Assembly: GCA_015680685.1 (NCBI GenBank)
Contig: MNCI01015984.1
Location: 637,618 to 701,617 of the forward strand
Source of the DNA: Gnetum montanum
Taxonomy: Eukaryota; Streptophyta; Gnetopsida; Gnetales; Gnetaceae
Length of the DNA: 64,000 bases
Direction: 5' to 3'
The notes under the pieces were generated by a model. It made no database searches. It was given only the letters and a program-made list of their open reading frames with translations, and was not told where the DNA came from. Shown here in pieces: positions 12,440 through 23,955 of this stretch (position 1 is the first letter of the stretch; each line of letters begins with the position of its first letter). The position numbers and the translations under genes are program-made.

Positions 12440-12560
12440 TAACCCCACTACTTCTTGCCCAGTTGGCATCCTTTGTACATTTACCACCTTTTTGTTCTGC
12501 ATCCATCCTTCTACGCTAGGTACTAATTAACCATTCTCTAAATCGTTAGCGTATCACTTC

Positions 12561-12866
12561 CTTACCACGCCATGGCCCGAAATGGCCTAAAACTACGCTA
12601 CTATGCCATGGCCCGAAATGGCCTAAAACTACGCTACTACGCCATGGCCCAAAATGGCCTAAAACTACACTACTATCTGATGGCCCGAAATGACCTAAAA
12701 CTAGCGAGGTCCCAAAACGGCCTAAAACTAGCAATGGCCTAAAACAGCCTAAAACTAGTAATGGCCTAAAATAGCCTAAAACTATATTATGGCCTAAAAT
12801 GGCCTAAAACTAGCCATGGCCCAAAATGGCCTAAAACTAGCCATGGCCCAAAATGGCCTAAAACTA
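12561..12866 (+). repeat. T1 minisatellite after protease (TTAAACTAG family)
   Basis: About eleven irregular units of 24-37 bp carry the core GGCCTAAAACTA, often preceded by ATGGCCCGAAAT. Related arrays with core CTTAAACTAGC lie before RT (35970-36460) and after integrase (40081-40485) of T1. They also occupy the three matching places in T2, in the same orientation relative to the element. Confidence 0.85.
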
Positions 12867-13034
12867 AAACATCAAAAACATAATAGAACATAAAATTCAT
12901 CACATATACAATGCATAAGCTAACATAAAACCAATTTTCTTTCAAAATTTACTTCCTTTATTAAATGTTTTCCCATCAAACAATGTTTGCAAAAGTTTTA
13001 CAAAAAATTCAAAATTTCAAAAAATCCCATGCTA
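12867..13034 (-). other. 3' flank of T1 antisense gene with poly(A) signal
   Basis: Read on the minus strand this AT-rich stretch follows the antisense stop codon. It has AATAAA at 12962-12957 and further downstream TGTA-containing sequence. It lies between the stop and the minisatellite, which fits a 3' untranslated region. Confidence 0.5.
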
Positions 13035-16000
13035 TCATGGGTTATCTTCACCCGCATCATCTTCGTCTGCATCGTTTACTCCTGCATCATTCCCTTTCGC
13101 ATCGCCTTCTTCTGCATTGCCCTCTTCTGCCTCTTCATTTTCACCCTCTACGGGCCCTGCATCTTCATCTAGAACCTACATTGTAAAAGTGTAATCAACT
13201 AGAGCAACACATGAAAGCTAGAATAGAGCATATGCCTTTTTAATAGCAAAAAGTGACTAACCCAAGATGGCCCCGCATCCATTTCGAAGGGTATGCGATC
13301 GAAACCAAGCCCGAAGCAGTGCTAGACCTCCTCCTCTATGATATTTGCCCAATGCCTCTCACTTGGTTCAGTGTCTGCAGTAGCTTTCTCCTTTTCGATG
13401 GCCATCCATCTCGGTAGTCCCAGAGAAAATGAGGCAATAGCAATCTGACCTGTGGGAAGATCCACTTCCCGTTCAGGAGATTCGCTGACCTTTACCTGCT
13501 CCATGAACTTATTATAGGCCTTAGAAGCACCAATGTCATTTGCGAATGCTTTATAAGTAAACACCTTCACAAAAGCATCCCTGTATAGTTTGCGGTAGGT
13601 GGCATGTTCTAGTTTATACATATGTTTATGGTTTTTTTGGGACTGCCTCCACTCATAAACTCTGGTGCTGTAGTCTTTCCAATCTTGGTTATTCTGGGCC
13701 AATAAATCCATCTACATCTGTTGTTCTATTATTTCCCGAGTGGCTTCGTTGTTGTGCTGCATGACTATCCAATATCTAGCATAATCTATCATAGCCGTGC
13801 GCCCACTGTCATCATTAGTATCATGGGCCATGAGGAATTCGTTCCTCGATTTGAGGCCTCCCACTTTGATGCTCAGTTTAGCCTTCTCTTTCTCAGCCTT
13901 CTGGACTTATTTCCACAGGTCCTCATTGATGCACCTACACTCCCACAAGGAGTGTGCCGAGTGTAAAGCATATTTGCTAGCCTCATAGTATATGCGACAA
14001 GGCACCTCTGCCACTTTGGGAGGGAATGTAGGCACGACGCCAACTTTCAATGCCCGTGTCAAGTCCCATTTGAGTTGAGAGGCTATGACCACACAAAGAG
14101 TGCATTAGTCACACTAGCGTAGCAAGGTTAGCAAGCTCAAGAACTCTAGCGTAGCAACACAAAAGAGCCTAGCGTAGATACTTTACTTACCCACTTCAGG
14201 ATCGACCTTTCTGAGATAGCCGATCATGTCGTCGATGACCCCTTACATGAACGTGATTATGTCTGGGGTCTCAACCCATGGTTCCACACAAATCAAAGGG
14301 GGTCCTGCAGCATTAACAATGGTGTCTGTCATGCAACCAAATGGGTCAGTAATGATTGAAGTGAACTGTAATAAGGCTACGAGTAAAGCAAATGACAATG
14401 TGAGGGCTCCTACCTAGTAAACCCTCAAGGGTGATAATGGGGGGATCGCCCATCGACACATCATCAAATATATTTTCAAACTCACCAGCATCTAATTGTA
14501 GTTCCCCTCCTTTCTGACTTAAAACTATGGCAGCATCTTTACCATTCGTCCGTTCCCCTGATGCTGAATTGCATTCTACAAAGGGATCCCCAGTAGAAGT
14601 CTCTTCCAAGTTGATGTGGGCTTCTTCTTTATTTGCTGGGGCCTTTCCTTTTGAGGCACCAACATCCTACTCATCCATAGGAGACTCCTCTTTGTCTCCA
14701 AAAATGTCCTCCTCATCAGTAGGAGGATTTTCCTTGACAATAAGAACCCCTTCCCTAGTGACAGGAGCTCCGTCCCTCTTGACTGGGGCCCTTTCCTCTG
14801 AGACTAGGGCCTCCGTGTCTTTATCTGCCACCCATGTCTTGGGGGCCGACACCTCTTCATCACCTTCTTCTTCTTCCTCTTCTTCCTCTAACAGCAAAAC
14901 ATTTTCTTGTTAGCTTAAAGCAAGTTAGCTTAAAGTACTTGGCATAGCATAGCATAGCAGGCATTAACAAAATAGGCGAGGAAATAAGCATAGGAAAAAG
15001 CACTTACCAATGGGGGGTTACGTCCTGCATAGGTTGAACCATAGTGTCTGCCTCTTCTTCTTCCATGTGGAGGGTCTCCTCACCTGGTTGAGGCCTCATT
15101 CGCCACAACTTGGTAGTCACTGTTTCGGTGATGAGACATTTCCCCTACGATACGCTACCCGTAGCAGTAGGGGGTGTCTCTCCCATGCTGTTCTGGCCAC
15201 GAAAGTTGCGGGCCACCCGATCCTTATTTGTCATAGAAAATGACTCCCCAATAGCTTCTGGGGGATCTTGGGCTTGGGTGGTCTAAAGGATTTGGCAGAT
15301 CCACAGTTTCGAAATCTTATTGTCATTTTGCATAACCTAGACTCCATTCTCATGGACTACCAAAAACTACGCAAAATGCCGTAACCAGGCTATGTAAAAG
15401 GCATAGTGCACATTTAAATGGAACTTCTGCTTCTTATGAAGTGCGACGATTTTAGTTTGCAGGCCCTTGCATAGATACCTAGCCCAGTTGTAGCAAGCCC
15501 CATCTTCCATGATCTCCTACATCACCCATGCTTGCTCAATCCCAATGATCTTTCCTTGGGAAAGTAGCTGGGGGAAAGCACGAGCACGAAAGATAGGATA
15601 AACCTCTTTGGTGGCTCTCAACCTAACCTTCTCCATGGGGATCCTCTTTTGCTCTTTTGCAACCCCTAGCCACTCCTCATTGTTCTCCTTCTGACAGTTC
15701 ACCTCTTTCTTGGTCTTTGACCCTATGAGGATACCATTAGTAGCGACACCGAAAAGGTCCACGAATAGCTGGTCATTGATTTCAAGGACTACCCGCACAC
15801 CATGTACACGTGTGGAAGCAGTTTGCCTTGTTAGAAAAGGAGTCCACTAGGGTGATCATCTCAGTAGTAGCGACACTTGGATTTAGGGCCAGGAACAAAT
15901 CCATGAGCCAATCATCTTGAAGGTGCTTGATCAAGGATTCTGAGGCCGCGTTGCATATCCAACGTTGGCTCTCATCTACTTCCCCATACTTAAAGTAGAT

Positions 16001-17003
16001 GTTGGCCTCCTGGTTCCCAGAAGTTATCACCATCACCTCCTAGGACTTCTTCACCCTTGTAACAATTTGCACAAAAGCAATTAGCACAAAAAAACAAAAA
16101 AGAAAAAAAGCAACAAAAAAAACAAGTTAGACAAAGCATAACTAGTAGAAAAAAAACAACAATGACACTTGAACATGCAGTAACTTCTGTTTAGCTTACT
16201 AGGCTTAAACGGTAACAGGAATGGCGGAAGATTAACCAAGACATCTTCAACAGTGATCGGCTTAAAGGGTGCCCATCCCTCATCCAACCAACTAGACTCC
16301 TTGCATCTGTTGTAGAGTTTGGGATACCAGGTGGGGTAGGTTTAATACTCACCCTCGCATTGGCCTATCACACCTGCGCGTATATTCTCAGTGGAAGAAA
16401 ACTTCCGCAGCGCCATCTATGCTAAGGTCAACACATCCATATCACCATGAAGCCCATACTCGTTGATGAAAAACCTGGTAACAAAAACACATTGTTAACA
16501 TTTGGCTAGCATAGCAAACATTGCATAGCGTAGCAGAACATGGCTACAAAACTCCCCCGCCAGCACTGTAAATAGTTCCTGGTGGGTTTTGGAAGCACGT
16601 TCCCATATGACGTGCAATAAATAAAGTGTTGTAGGGATGGTAGCAATTATACTTGGGCATCTCCCAGATCCAGGCCAAAGGCCCTAAATTTCTAGGGTAC
16701 TAACTAGATCCTTCTCCCTATCCACTGCTAATCGCTCCATCCCTCAAAAATCTCAAAATACCCCGATTTGCCCTAGGCAATAGGATTTCTATTATGGTGG
16801 CCGCTACCTCTGCCAGGTGTGACCAAATGATCACACTGAAGTGTTGGAGGAGAAATTGTAGGAACTCCTATCCTCCCTCCCGAAACCAGACCACCACCTG
16901 CCCCACGCGTGTATGTGGTAGAGGAACATTGGCCACTGGTTCGCTCACGTAGCACAAGACTCCCATGATTTTAAGAACAATCAGGATTGGCCTTAGCACC
17001 ACC
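13035..17003 (-). pseudogene. Antisense accessory gene of T1, exons 2 to 8
   Basis: Exons on the minus strand, from splice signals and comparison with T2: 17003-about 16553, 16474-16200, 16039-about 15000, 14887-14414, about 14370-14191, 14082-13262, 13168-13035. Exon 2 resembles plant FCP1/NIF-type HAD phosphatases: RPILIVLKIMGVL, VVWFREGG, FLQFLLQHFSVIIWSHL, YNTLFIA and FQNPPGTIY. The catalytic aspartates expected in the first and fourth motifs are absent. Exon 4 has VDSFSNKAN, a LFVDLFGVATNG stretch and AFPQLLSQG, resembling the putative plant transposon protein domain. Exon 5 is Glu-rich, exon 7 is a coiled coil (DWKDYSTRVYEWRQSQKNHK), and exon 8 is an acidic tail ending EDNP. Stops are scattered. 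T2 separates it from exon 1. Nuclear or regulatory roles would be guesses. Confidence 0.7.
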
Positions 17004-17590
17004 CTACACAACACAATAGAAAATGTTAACACCATGTCCAAGTGGAATGCACATATAGCATAGCAAAACTAGCATTTTAGCAAATAGCGTAGCACAATTC
17101 TTTTCATGCACATAGCATAGCAAGAAAACATGAAGGCAATAGCATAGCAAAATTAGCTTAGCATAGCAACAAAGCGATTAGCCCTAACAAAATGATTAAC
17201 ATTACGCTGTGATAGAACACATGTTACACTGTCACATCACACATGGCCAAACCCTCCTAAGGATCCTACGTTACGCTATTTGCATGCCAAGTAGCTCAAA
17301 TCATCCAAGGCTCTACGTTAATGATAGCCGCAGCGATGGCGGTCTAGGCGACCTTGCATGCAACCTTAGCATAGTGTTTGTACATCCGCTGTGGCCGAAA
17401 CGGCAACAGCAATGGTGTAAGGGCCAAAAAAATGATAACACAATAACAAAAAAAACACAGATAGCTAAACAGAATCGTAGAAACAAAAATAAGAAAAGAA
17501 GAAACAATAACAAAGGTATAAGAAAACAGAGGAAGCATAGTAGCCTACGAGGTCAACGGTGTCTCCTCTTACACCATGATGCATGCTTAC

Positions 17591-18792
17591 TGTACCGCCC
17601 AAAATCGTCGGTCTCCGGCTGGAAGGAAATAGAGATCGTGGGATCGCAGAACGCGCACAGAAGACCCTACCTTCGCCTGAGGGCGAGCTGGAATGAACAA
17701 AGGTAGAGTACCTTGGGTGGTCCACACGCGGATCAGACAAGGATTTCCCCTAACGTACACCGAAGTGCTATACGCTAGGTTATACGTAAATGGCGTAACA
17801 GCCGTAAATCAGAGCGTAAACAACATAACCGATGTGAACAGAGCATAACATAAACGAGCGAAAACAGAATACATGCAACAATTAATGCAAACTGTAAATG
17901 ATTTTGGGAAGAAAATGTAACAATGGTATTACAGAATGAAAGTACAATGCACCGGTCTAACGCAGTTGTGATTGGAACATAAGGTGGACGAAAAGCCCCG
18001 GTGGATGCAAGGATGATTGTGGCTGGTTCACACTGTAGGCACAGCGTAGAGGCTGTATGCTCAGCGTACAGGGTTGTCCAGCGTAAAAGGTTTTGTGCTC
18101 TGGTTCGCAGCATCTCTGCTCTCTGGTGTGCTCTGGAAATTGTTCCAACCCACCTAGATCTCGCAAAAATTCAAGCTTTTATAGAGGTTTTGGCATTGGA
18201 CTCGGGTTGGGGGACACGTGGCGCATTGACCGGGTGCAAAAGGGTAAAATTTACAAGTGTACAATATGTTACATTTGCTGGGCGTATATGCTGTATCAGA
18301 AGAGCGTAAACACGGGGCGTATACGCTGGAGGTGTTGAGCGTATGCAAACTTGGGCATAGATGTCGTGGACATTGGCATATATGCTAGTGGATGCTAGGC
18401 GTATACGCTGGGGTGTATACACTGATGGTTGCTGCCTCGTACCAAATCTTCCTCTGCAGTACTGTTTCCATGCCATCTCCAGGGATTTTATTGTCGGGCG
18501 TATGCATCTGTTGTACCTGCTGGGCGTACATGTGAGGCGTGTACGCTGGGCGTATACGCTGTGAACTTGAGTGTATACGCTGGGAATGTACACTTGGGCG
18601 TATACGTTGGGCATATACGCTGAGATTGCATACTTAGGCGTATATGCTAACACTGCATACTTGGTGAAAATCAAGTATTTTGATCTCCAAAGTTGCCATG
18701 TGTGACACCAGATGTAGCTGTGGTCGTCTGTAGGTCCCAAGGACCTGCTTGGTGTTGGACAAGTACTAAGCTCAAAATTTTGTAGTGTTTCA
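17591..18792 (-). repeat. 3' LTR of T2
   Basis: It pairs with 34309-35570. It carries the palindrome GCGTATACGC and close variants between about 18240 and 18660 (exact copies at 18317-18326 and 18550-18559). A TATAAAAG box is on the minus strand at 18183-18176. The outer edge abuts CTTAC. Confidence 0.95.
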
Positions 18793-18808
18793 TTGGCCCC
18801 TCTTTGTT
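18793..18808 (-). other. Polypurine tract of T2
   Basis: On the minus strand AACAAAGAGGGGCCAA directly precedes the 3' LTR start TGAAAC. T1 has the identical tract before its 3' LTR. This would prime plus-strand DNA synthesis. Confidence 0.8.
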
Positions 18809-19879
18809 GACGTTTGGAGGGATCGACCCGAGAAGCGTCGACAAAGAAGTGCAAAACACCACAAGCAACTTGATAGAGACTTTGTCTGTTGCCACTTGAC
18901 TAGACGTCATCGCACCGTGTTCAGTAGCACATGGGATTGGGAAAGTGAAATTTGTAGCTGGTAGGAAAATGGGGATTATGGGGACTAGTAAATGCCCAAG
19001 AGATTGTGCTTGGTGAAAAGGGGATGCTCTAGTGTGTATCATGCTGATCCTTGTCAATAGCCATTATTTAGCAGACTTGGAATCCAGACATGTGATGTGT
19101 GTCCTTTGGCGGAACGAGACTATTGAGTAGTGTTCAAGAAAACTTGCTGGCAAGACCAAAGCCACGGGAGGATGTGTTACATTCTTTGAAGGAACAGGGC
19201 CCTTGTTTAGTGTTTAGGGGGAACCTGTTGGCAGAGAGCCAAAGCCATGTAATTGTATGTTTCCAGATTATTTTTAACATGAGTACTTGGTTCCAAGATA
19301 GCTGCCTTCCCGCCTGGGGCTTATATGGGAAGTGCTAAGGGTCTTGCTCTTTTTTTTTTGGAAGAAGCTTTGTTTTGATTTTTTACTCATGCTCAAGTGC
19401 TATGTTGTGTGTCGCAACCGCTTTAAAGTGTTACAGTATGCAACAACGTGCTCAAAGTTCTAAATGTACTGGGCGTATCAAAGGTGTGGCTAAGTAGAGT
19501 GTGTCGGTGAATAGATAGAGAGTGTATCGAGAGATAGGGATGTACTAACAAATGGTTTGATTTAGTCTTGCCATGTGTTCTTGTGAACGTTGTCCCATCT
19601 TGCTGCTTGTGATGAAGTGCATTCTTGTGCTAAAACCTCTAGGTGTCATCCTGCAAACATAACTCCAAGGAGACAAGAAAACCATGAGTGAATAAGCGAG
19701 CTTAGATTGACACAGCAACTGATGGAATAAAGGTACTAGAAGGGATTTCGGGCACTGTAAATGCATGGTAGCAGTGTTGGCAGGATCATCTGATGGCGAG
19801 CGATGCAGTGACTTTGATGAAGCTTGAATGTGGCTGCAGATTGAAGAATCAGAGATGAATTTACCATTTTATAATCTTG
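18809..19879 (-). other. 3' noncoding region of T2
   Basis: About 1.1 kb lies between the post-integrase repeats and the polypurine tract. The last 60 bases before the tract match T1. I see no supported coding region; short open frames here lack homology to T1 or to a known domain. Confidence 0.5.
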
Positions 19880-20192
19880 GCGGGCTATCATGGGTTAGTT
19901 TTATGTCGTAACCCGTTGGACATTGCCCGTTTAGCATCGTGGTGGACGTTGCATTGCCAGTTTCTAGTCATAGCGGACCATAAAGAGGCAAACTAGTTTA
20001 TAGTCTTAGCGGACTCTGGCGAGTGTGACTATGGCAGTTTACTGTCATGCCGGACAGGCGCTAGTTTATCATCATTGAGGACACTGTGTGGTACTAGTTT
20101 ATCGTCATGATTCCAGGACCAGCTGTGGTATCAATTTTAAGTCATAATCCAGGACTGTTCTGTGGTATCAGTTTAAAGTCATGACCCCAGAA
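19880..20192 (-). repeat. T2 minisatellite after integrase (TTAAACTAG family)
   Basis: The plus strand shows irregular units such as TAGTTTATCGTCATGATTCC and TAGTTTATAGTCTTAGCGGA. In element sense these give the TGAC.ATAAACTAG core found after integrase in T1. Confidence 0.8.
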
Positions 20193-20215
20193 CTCACACG
20201 TACTTGAGCTTGTAC

Positions 20216-21370
20216 TCAAATGTAGAACGGTTTTAGGAACAAGTGATTGGCTGGATTGGTAAGCTCATTCCCTTCCATATCAGCTAGCTTAAATGCTCCG
20301 TTGTCAAATGCTTTAATGACCAAGTAAGGCCCTTCCCAGTTGGCTGAGAATTTGTCTGAGTGTTCTCGAACTGCCTTAAGTACAAGGTCACCTTCTTTGA
20401 TGGGGCGCTTATGGATGTCATGCTGATGTCGCTGTCGTTGTTGTTTTTGGTACCATTCGATCTGATCGAGTGCGCGTATGCATTCTTCCTCCACCGAGTC
20501 CAGGTCAATGATGCGCAGATCATTGTTCTGTCCGTCATTGAGGAGTCCGGAAAGTGTGATCCTTAAAGATGGTACCTGCAACTCCAAAGGTAAAATAGCT
20601 TCTGAACCGTAAACAAGACTATATGGTGTTTTACCTGTTGAAGTTCGATGTATAGTACAGTATGCCCACAATGCGTATGTCAATTGTTCATGCCTCCTTC
20701 TCTTACTTTGGGTAAGCATCCTTTTGAGTATTGTAATAATGGTCTTGTTTGTTGCTTCTGCTTACCCATTGCTCTGAGGATAGTAAGGGGATGAAAACGA
20801 GTGTTTGATCCCTAGACTTTCACAAAAGGTTTTGGTCTCGGCACTGCTAAATTGTGGCCTGTTGTCAGTGATGATTGTCATGGGAATGCTGAAGCGGGTT
20901 ACAATATTTTCGAGAATGAAATTGCACACGTGTTTAGATGTAGTTTTGCGAAGGGGAGCAGCTTCTACCCACTTCGTGAAATATTTTGTTGCGATTATAA
21001 TAAAACTATGCCCCGCAGAAGATGAGGGTGTTATTGGGCCGATAAGGTCCAATCCCCACTTTTGAAAAGGCCATGTGATTTGCGCTGTATGCAACTCATT
21101 TGTCGGGACATGGATTAGATTACTATGTTTTTGACAAGTACTACATGTTTTAACCTTAGAGAGACAGTCATACTCCATGTGTGGCCAATAGTAGCCTAAG
21201 TGTCTTATCTTCATTACCATGGCTTTTGGTGCTATGTGTCCTCCACATAGGCCCTCGTGTATCTGTTCAACAATGGTTTGGGCATCGGTACTACCAACGC
21301 ATGTTAGCAATATGCCTTCGTAAGCTCCATGACATAATATGTCCCCTACCAAGGTATACTGCTTAGAACA
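20216..21370 (-). pseudogene. Integrase of T2, degenerate
   Basis: Minus-strand frames 21352-20762 and 20719-20216 give the zinc-binding part (QIHEGLCGGHIAP, YYWPHMEYDCLSKVKTC, STCQKHS). The core follows with WGLDLIGPITP, TDNRPQF and, after a stop, AEATNKT. All three catalytic acids (D, D, E) are present, although the DNG motif is DNR. The C-terminal part includes GKTPYSLVYGSEAILP, GDLVLKAV and NWEGPYLV, ending LKPFYI. In a live element it inserts the cDNA into chromosomes. A TAA between the two frames, where T1 has Gln, looks like a C-to-T change. It is among the best-preserved parts of T2. Confidence 0.9.
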
Positions 21371-21373
21371 TTT

Positions 21374-22045
21374 TCATACTACATCCTTTTGCGTGTTTGT
21401 TAAATGTCGTGGTGTTTCGCCACGTAGAAGGTATTCTTTTATGTCATCATACCATTCTATCGCGCGTGTTGTACTAACAGATGCGATCGACAACATGTTA
21501 AGAGTATCAGTTATTGGTTCGGCACAACTGGTTATGGAGCTTGGTAATGCATGGAACATGTCTGATGATATGTTTAATGCTAATGTGGCTAACGCGTCCG
21601 CGATGGTGTTATCATTTCTAGAAACGTGTTGCACATCGATGTTTTCAAATCGCCTCATTAAGTGTTTTGCTAAGTCACAGTATGGTTGTAAATGTTGGGC
21701 TTTGCATGTATAAACATCTATGACTTGGTTTAAGACTAGTTTTGAATCTCCTCTGACCACAAGCCGTGTGATGTCTAAAGCCAATGCTGTCGCGAGACCT
21801 CTAAGGAGACCTTCGTACTTTGCTATGTTATTGGTACAACGAAAATTGAAACGATAAGCAAAGGGTTGGATCTCCCCAAAGGGATAGGTGATGACAGCGG
21901 CTGCACTTCCCCCTCGAGAGGTGGATGCTCCATCAAAGTTTAGAATGGCATCGTAGTCATTGGGCACTATGTCTATTGCACTTATATTCTCATCCGAGAA
22001 TTCTGGCTCTATTATCGCTTGATCATGCATTGGTGACATGGCCAT
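21374..22045 (-). pseudogene. Second RNase H (archaeal type) of T2
   Basis: The 223-residue frame starts MAMSPMHDQ. It shows ILNFDGASTSRGGSAAAVI (first Asp), AKYEGLLRGLATALAL (Glu), VVRGDSKLVLNQV (Asp) and NDNTIADALATLAL (last Asp). All four acidic positions of the RNase HI fold are visible. It follows a separate classical RNase H at 22060-22450. A tandem second RNase H between RNase H and integrase is characteristic of the Tat lineage. The frame is nearly intact and leads into a TQKDVV tail before integrase. Confidence 0.85.
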
Positions 22046-22059
22046 TTAACTTGCTATGG

Positions 22060-22570
22060 CTTGACCTTTAACTGATGATTGCGCTATGTAGCGCAGGTCA
22101 AATTCAGCTATCATGGCTTTCTAGTGGGCTATTCGACTCGTTTTGTAAATGTTTCCTGTGATGGCCCTAAGCACATTATCCTTGCAAATTATATTAACTT
22201 GGTTACGGAAGAGGTAGTGTCGCCATTTTCTCAAAAAAAACACCAAAACTAAACAGGACCTCTCCACATCGTTATACCTTTTCTCGTGGGCAACTAATGC
22301 ATGGCTTAAGTAATATACAGGGACTTCGGTTCCGTCATCTTGTTTCTAGCAAAGCATAGACGCGATTGACGAATCCGAAGTAGTGAGGTAGATGTAAAAC
22401 GGTTTATCATTTTGAGGTGGATAAACCATGGGTAATCGTCCAAGTGTCATTTTAATGTTATCGAATGCTTCTTGGCACTGTGGAGTCCATTTAAAATGGA
22501 CGTTTTTGCGTAATAGGTGGTTCATAGGTTTTAGTTTATCTGTCAGTTTTTCTATGAAGCACCTGATAAA
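22060..22570 (-). pseudogene. Connection and classical RNase H of T2, degenerate
   Basis: Read on the minus strand below the RT frame: KPFYIYLTTSDSSIASMLC (first Asp), VPVYYLSHALVAHEKRYND with the Glu downstream, and an IICKDNVLRAI block that corresponds to the TDH motif of gypsy RNase H but reads KDN. Stops and one frame change interrupt it. It sits between RT and the second RNase H. Confidence 0.75.
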
Positions 22571-23702
22571 TTATAATCTACCTTGTAGACCTCGAAGTTC
22601 AGTAAGGTTGCTTGGTGGTTTCAGGTTTGTTATGGCCTTAACCTTGTCGGGGTCTACTCGTATCCCTGCTTCTGAGGCTATAAATCCGAGCATTTTTCTT
22701 GTCTTGATGTCAAAGACACATTTTTTTGGGTTGAGTCTTAATTCATACTTTAAACAATGTTTTAATACTAGGTCAAGGTCTTGTATATGTTGTTCTGATG
22801 TTTTTGACTTAACCACAATGTTGTCTACATAGTTGTTGAGCGAGTGTAACATATAATCGCTAAAGATGAATGTCATCGCTCTTTGATACATGGCCCCAGC
22901 GTTTTTGAGACCAAAGGGCATCATTGTGTAACAAAAGGTTCCCCATGGTGTCATAAAGATTGTCCGAAGCTGATGCTCTGGGTTGATGTGTATTTGATTG
23001 TATCTTGAGAAGCCGTCCATAAAAGATAATAGTGCATGCACAACGGTCGAGTCAACAAGTTGATCGATGCTAGGTAGAGGAAAATCATCTTTTATGGTTG
23101 CAACATTTAAATCCCGGAAGTCAATGCACAAGCGAATGCTTCCGTTCTTCTTCGGAACAATGACCATGTTGGATACCCAGTTGGTGTAATCAACGGCCTG
23201 AATGAAACCAGCCTGATAAAGCTTGGTGATCTCATTACGAACTACCAATGCCACCTCGGGTTTAACCTTTCGTGCCTTTTGTTTTACTGGCCTCAATTTC
23301 GGATCAAGGATAATGTTATGTTGGACAATTCGAGGGTCTAACCCAGGCATGTCCGTGTAAGACCAAGCGAATGCTTTTATGTTTTCTCTAAGCACGTCCT
23401 CAATTTCTTTGGCTAGTTGCAATTGTAGTAAGGTGCTTAATTTTAATATTTTTATTTACCCATCAAGAATGGTGATGGGTTTTCGGCCAACGGGTCTTTA
23501 GTAATGTTTTCGGCTTCTATGTCAAGGGGTTTTTTCATGCCTTCGTAGTTATCTATTGTTTGTTATGTTGAGGCTATGACTGCGTCACCCATTGATGAGC
23601 TTAAATGGATGAGGTTTATGTTAAGATCTCTTGCAATTTTGCCATATGGTCCTTCAATGATTAACGGTGCGGTTAAATGCTGGCAATCCATCGAGCTTGC
23701 TC
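22571..23702 (-). pseudogene. Reverse transcriptase of T2, degenerate
   Basis: The frame 23422-22571 reads MPGLDPRIVQHNI, VDYTNWVSNMVIVPKKNGSIRL (spanning the LPF motif region), CIDFRDLNVATIKDDFPLPSID, SFMDGFSRYNQI, TPWGTFCYTMMPFGLKNAGA, and the active site NNYVDNIVVK. Position four of the YVDD box is Asn (YVDN), which would abolish polymerase activity. The upstream part 23422-23702 matches T1 (MDCQHLTAPLIIEGPYGK against MEIHHDLSS...). It starts right after a possible splice acceptor, TTATTGGTAG, at 23712-23703. Homology to T1 runs through LNPKKCVFDI and GIRVDPDKVKAI. Confidence 0.9.
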
Positions 23703-23810
23703 CTACCAATAAATAGAGAGCTGGATGAGCTGATGGGCATCGTTCTACGTTCTTTGGTAATTTTAAATTATGTGTACATGCATGATGATGGATTATTGTC
23801 ACACCGGGAC

Positions 23811-23955
23811 GCATGGTAGTTTAAGGCCGTACTGGGCCATAGGTGGTAGTTTAACGCCTTACCGGGCCAAATGTAATCCGCAGGTAGTAGTTTAAGACCA
23901 TACCAAGCCGTCGATGGCAGTTTACACTGGAATGTTCGATGTAAACGCCTGGAAA
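23811..23955 (-). repeat. T2 minisatellite before RT (TTAAACTAG family)
   Basis: Four plus-strand units begin with GGTAGTTTAAGGCCGTACTG and variants (TAGTTTAACGCC, TAGTTTAAGACC, CAGTTTACAC). This is the same family as the arrays after protease and integrase. Confidence 0.8.

Noticed and set aside
12546-12734. Repeat peptide frame LGHFGPW on the minus strand
   Set aside because: Direct translation of the T1 minisatellite; no gene.
18171-18854. 227-codon minus-strand open frame rich in YTP/VYAQ repeats in T2's LTR (and similar frames at 34993-35587)
   Set aside because: It is the translation of the GCGTATAC palindrome array in the LTR; no domain, and repeats explain the openness.
22428-22832. 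134-codon plus-strand open frame
   Set aside because: Opposite strand of T2's RT; RT motifs on the minus strand are unambiguous.
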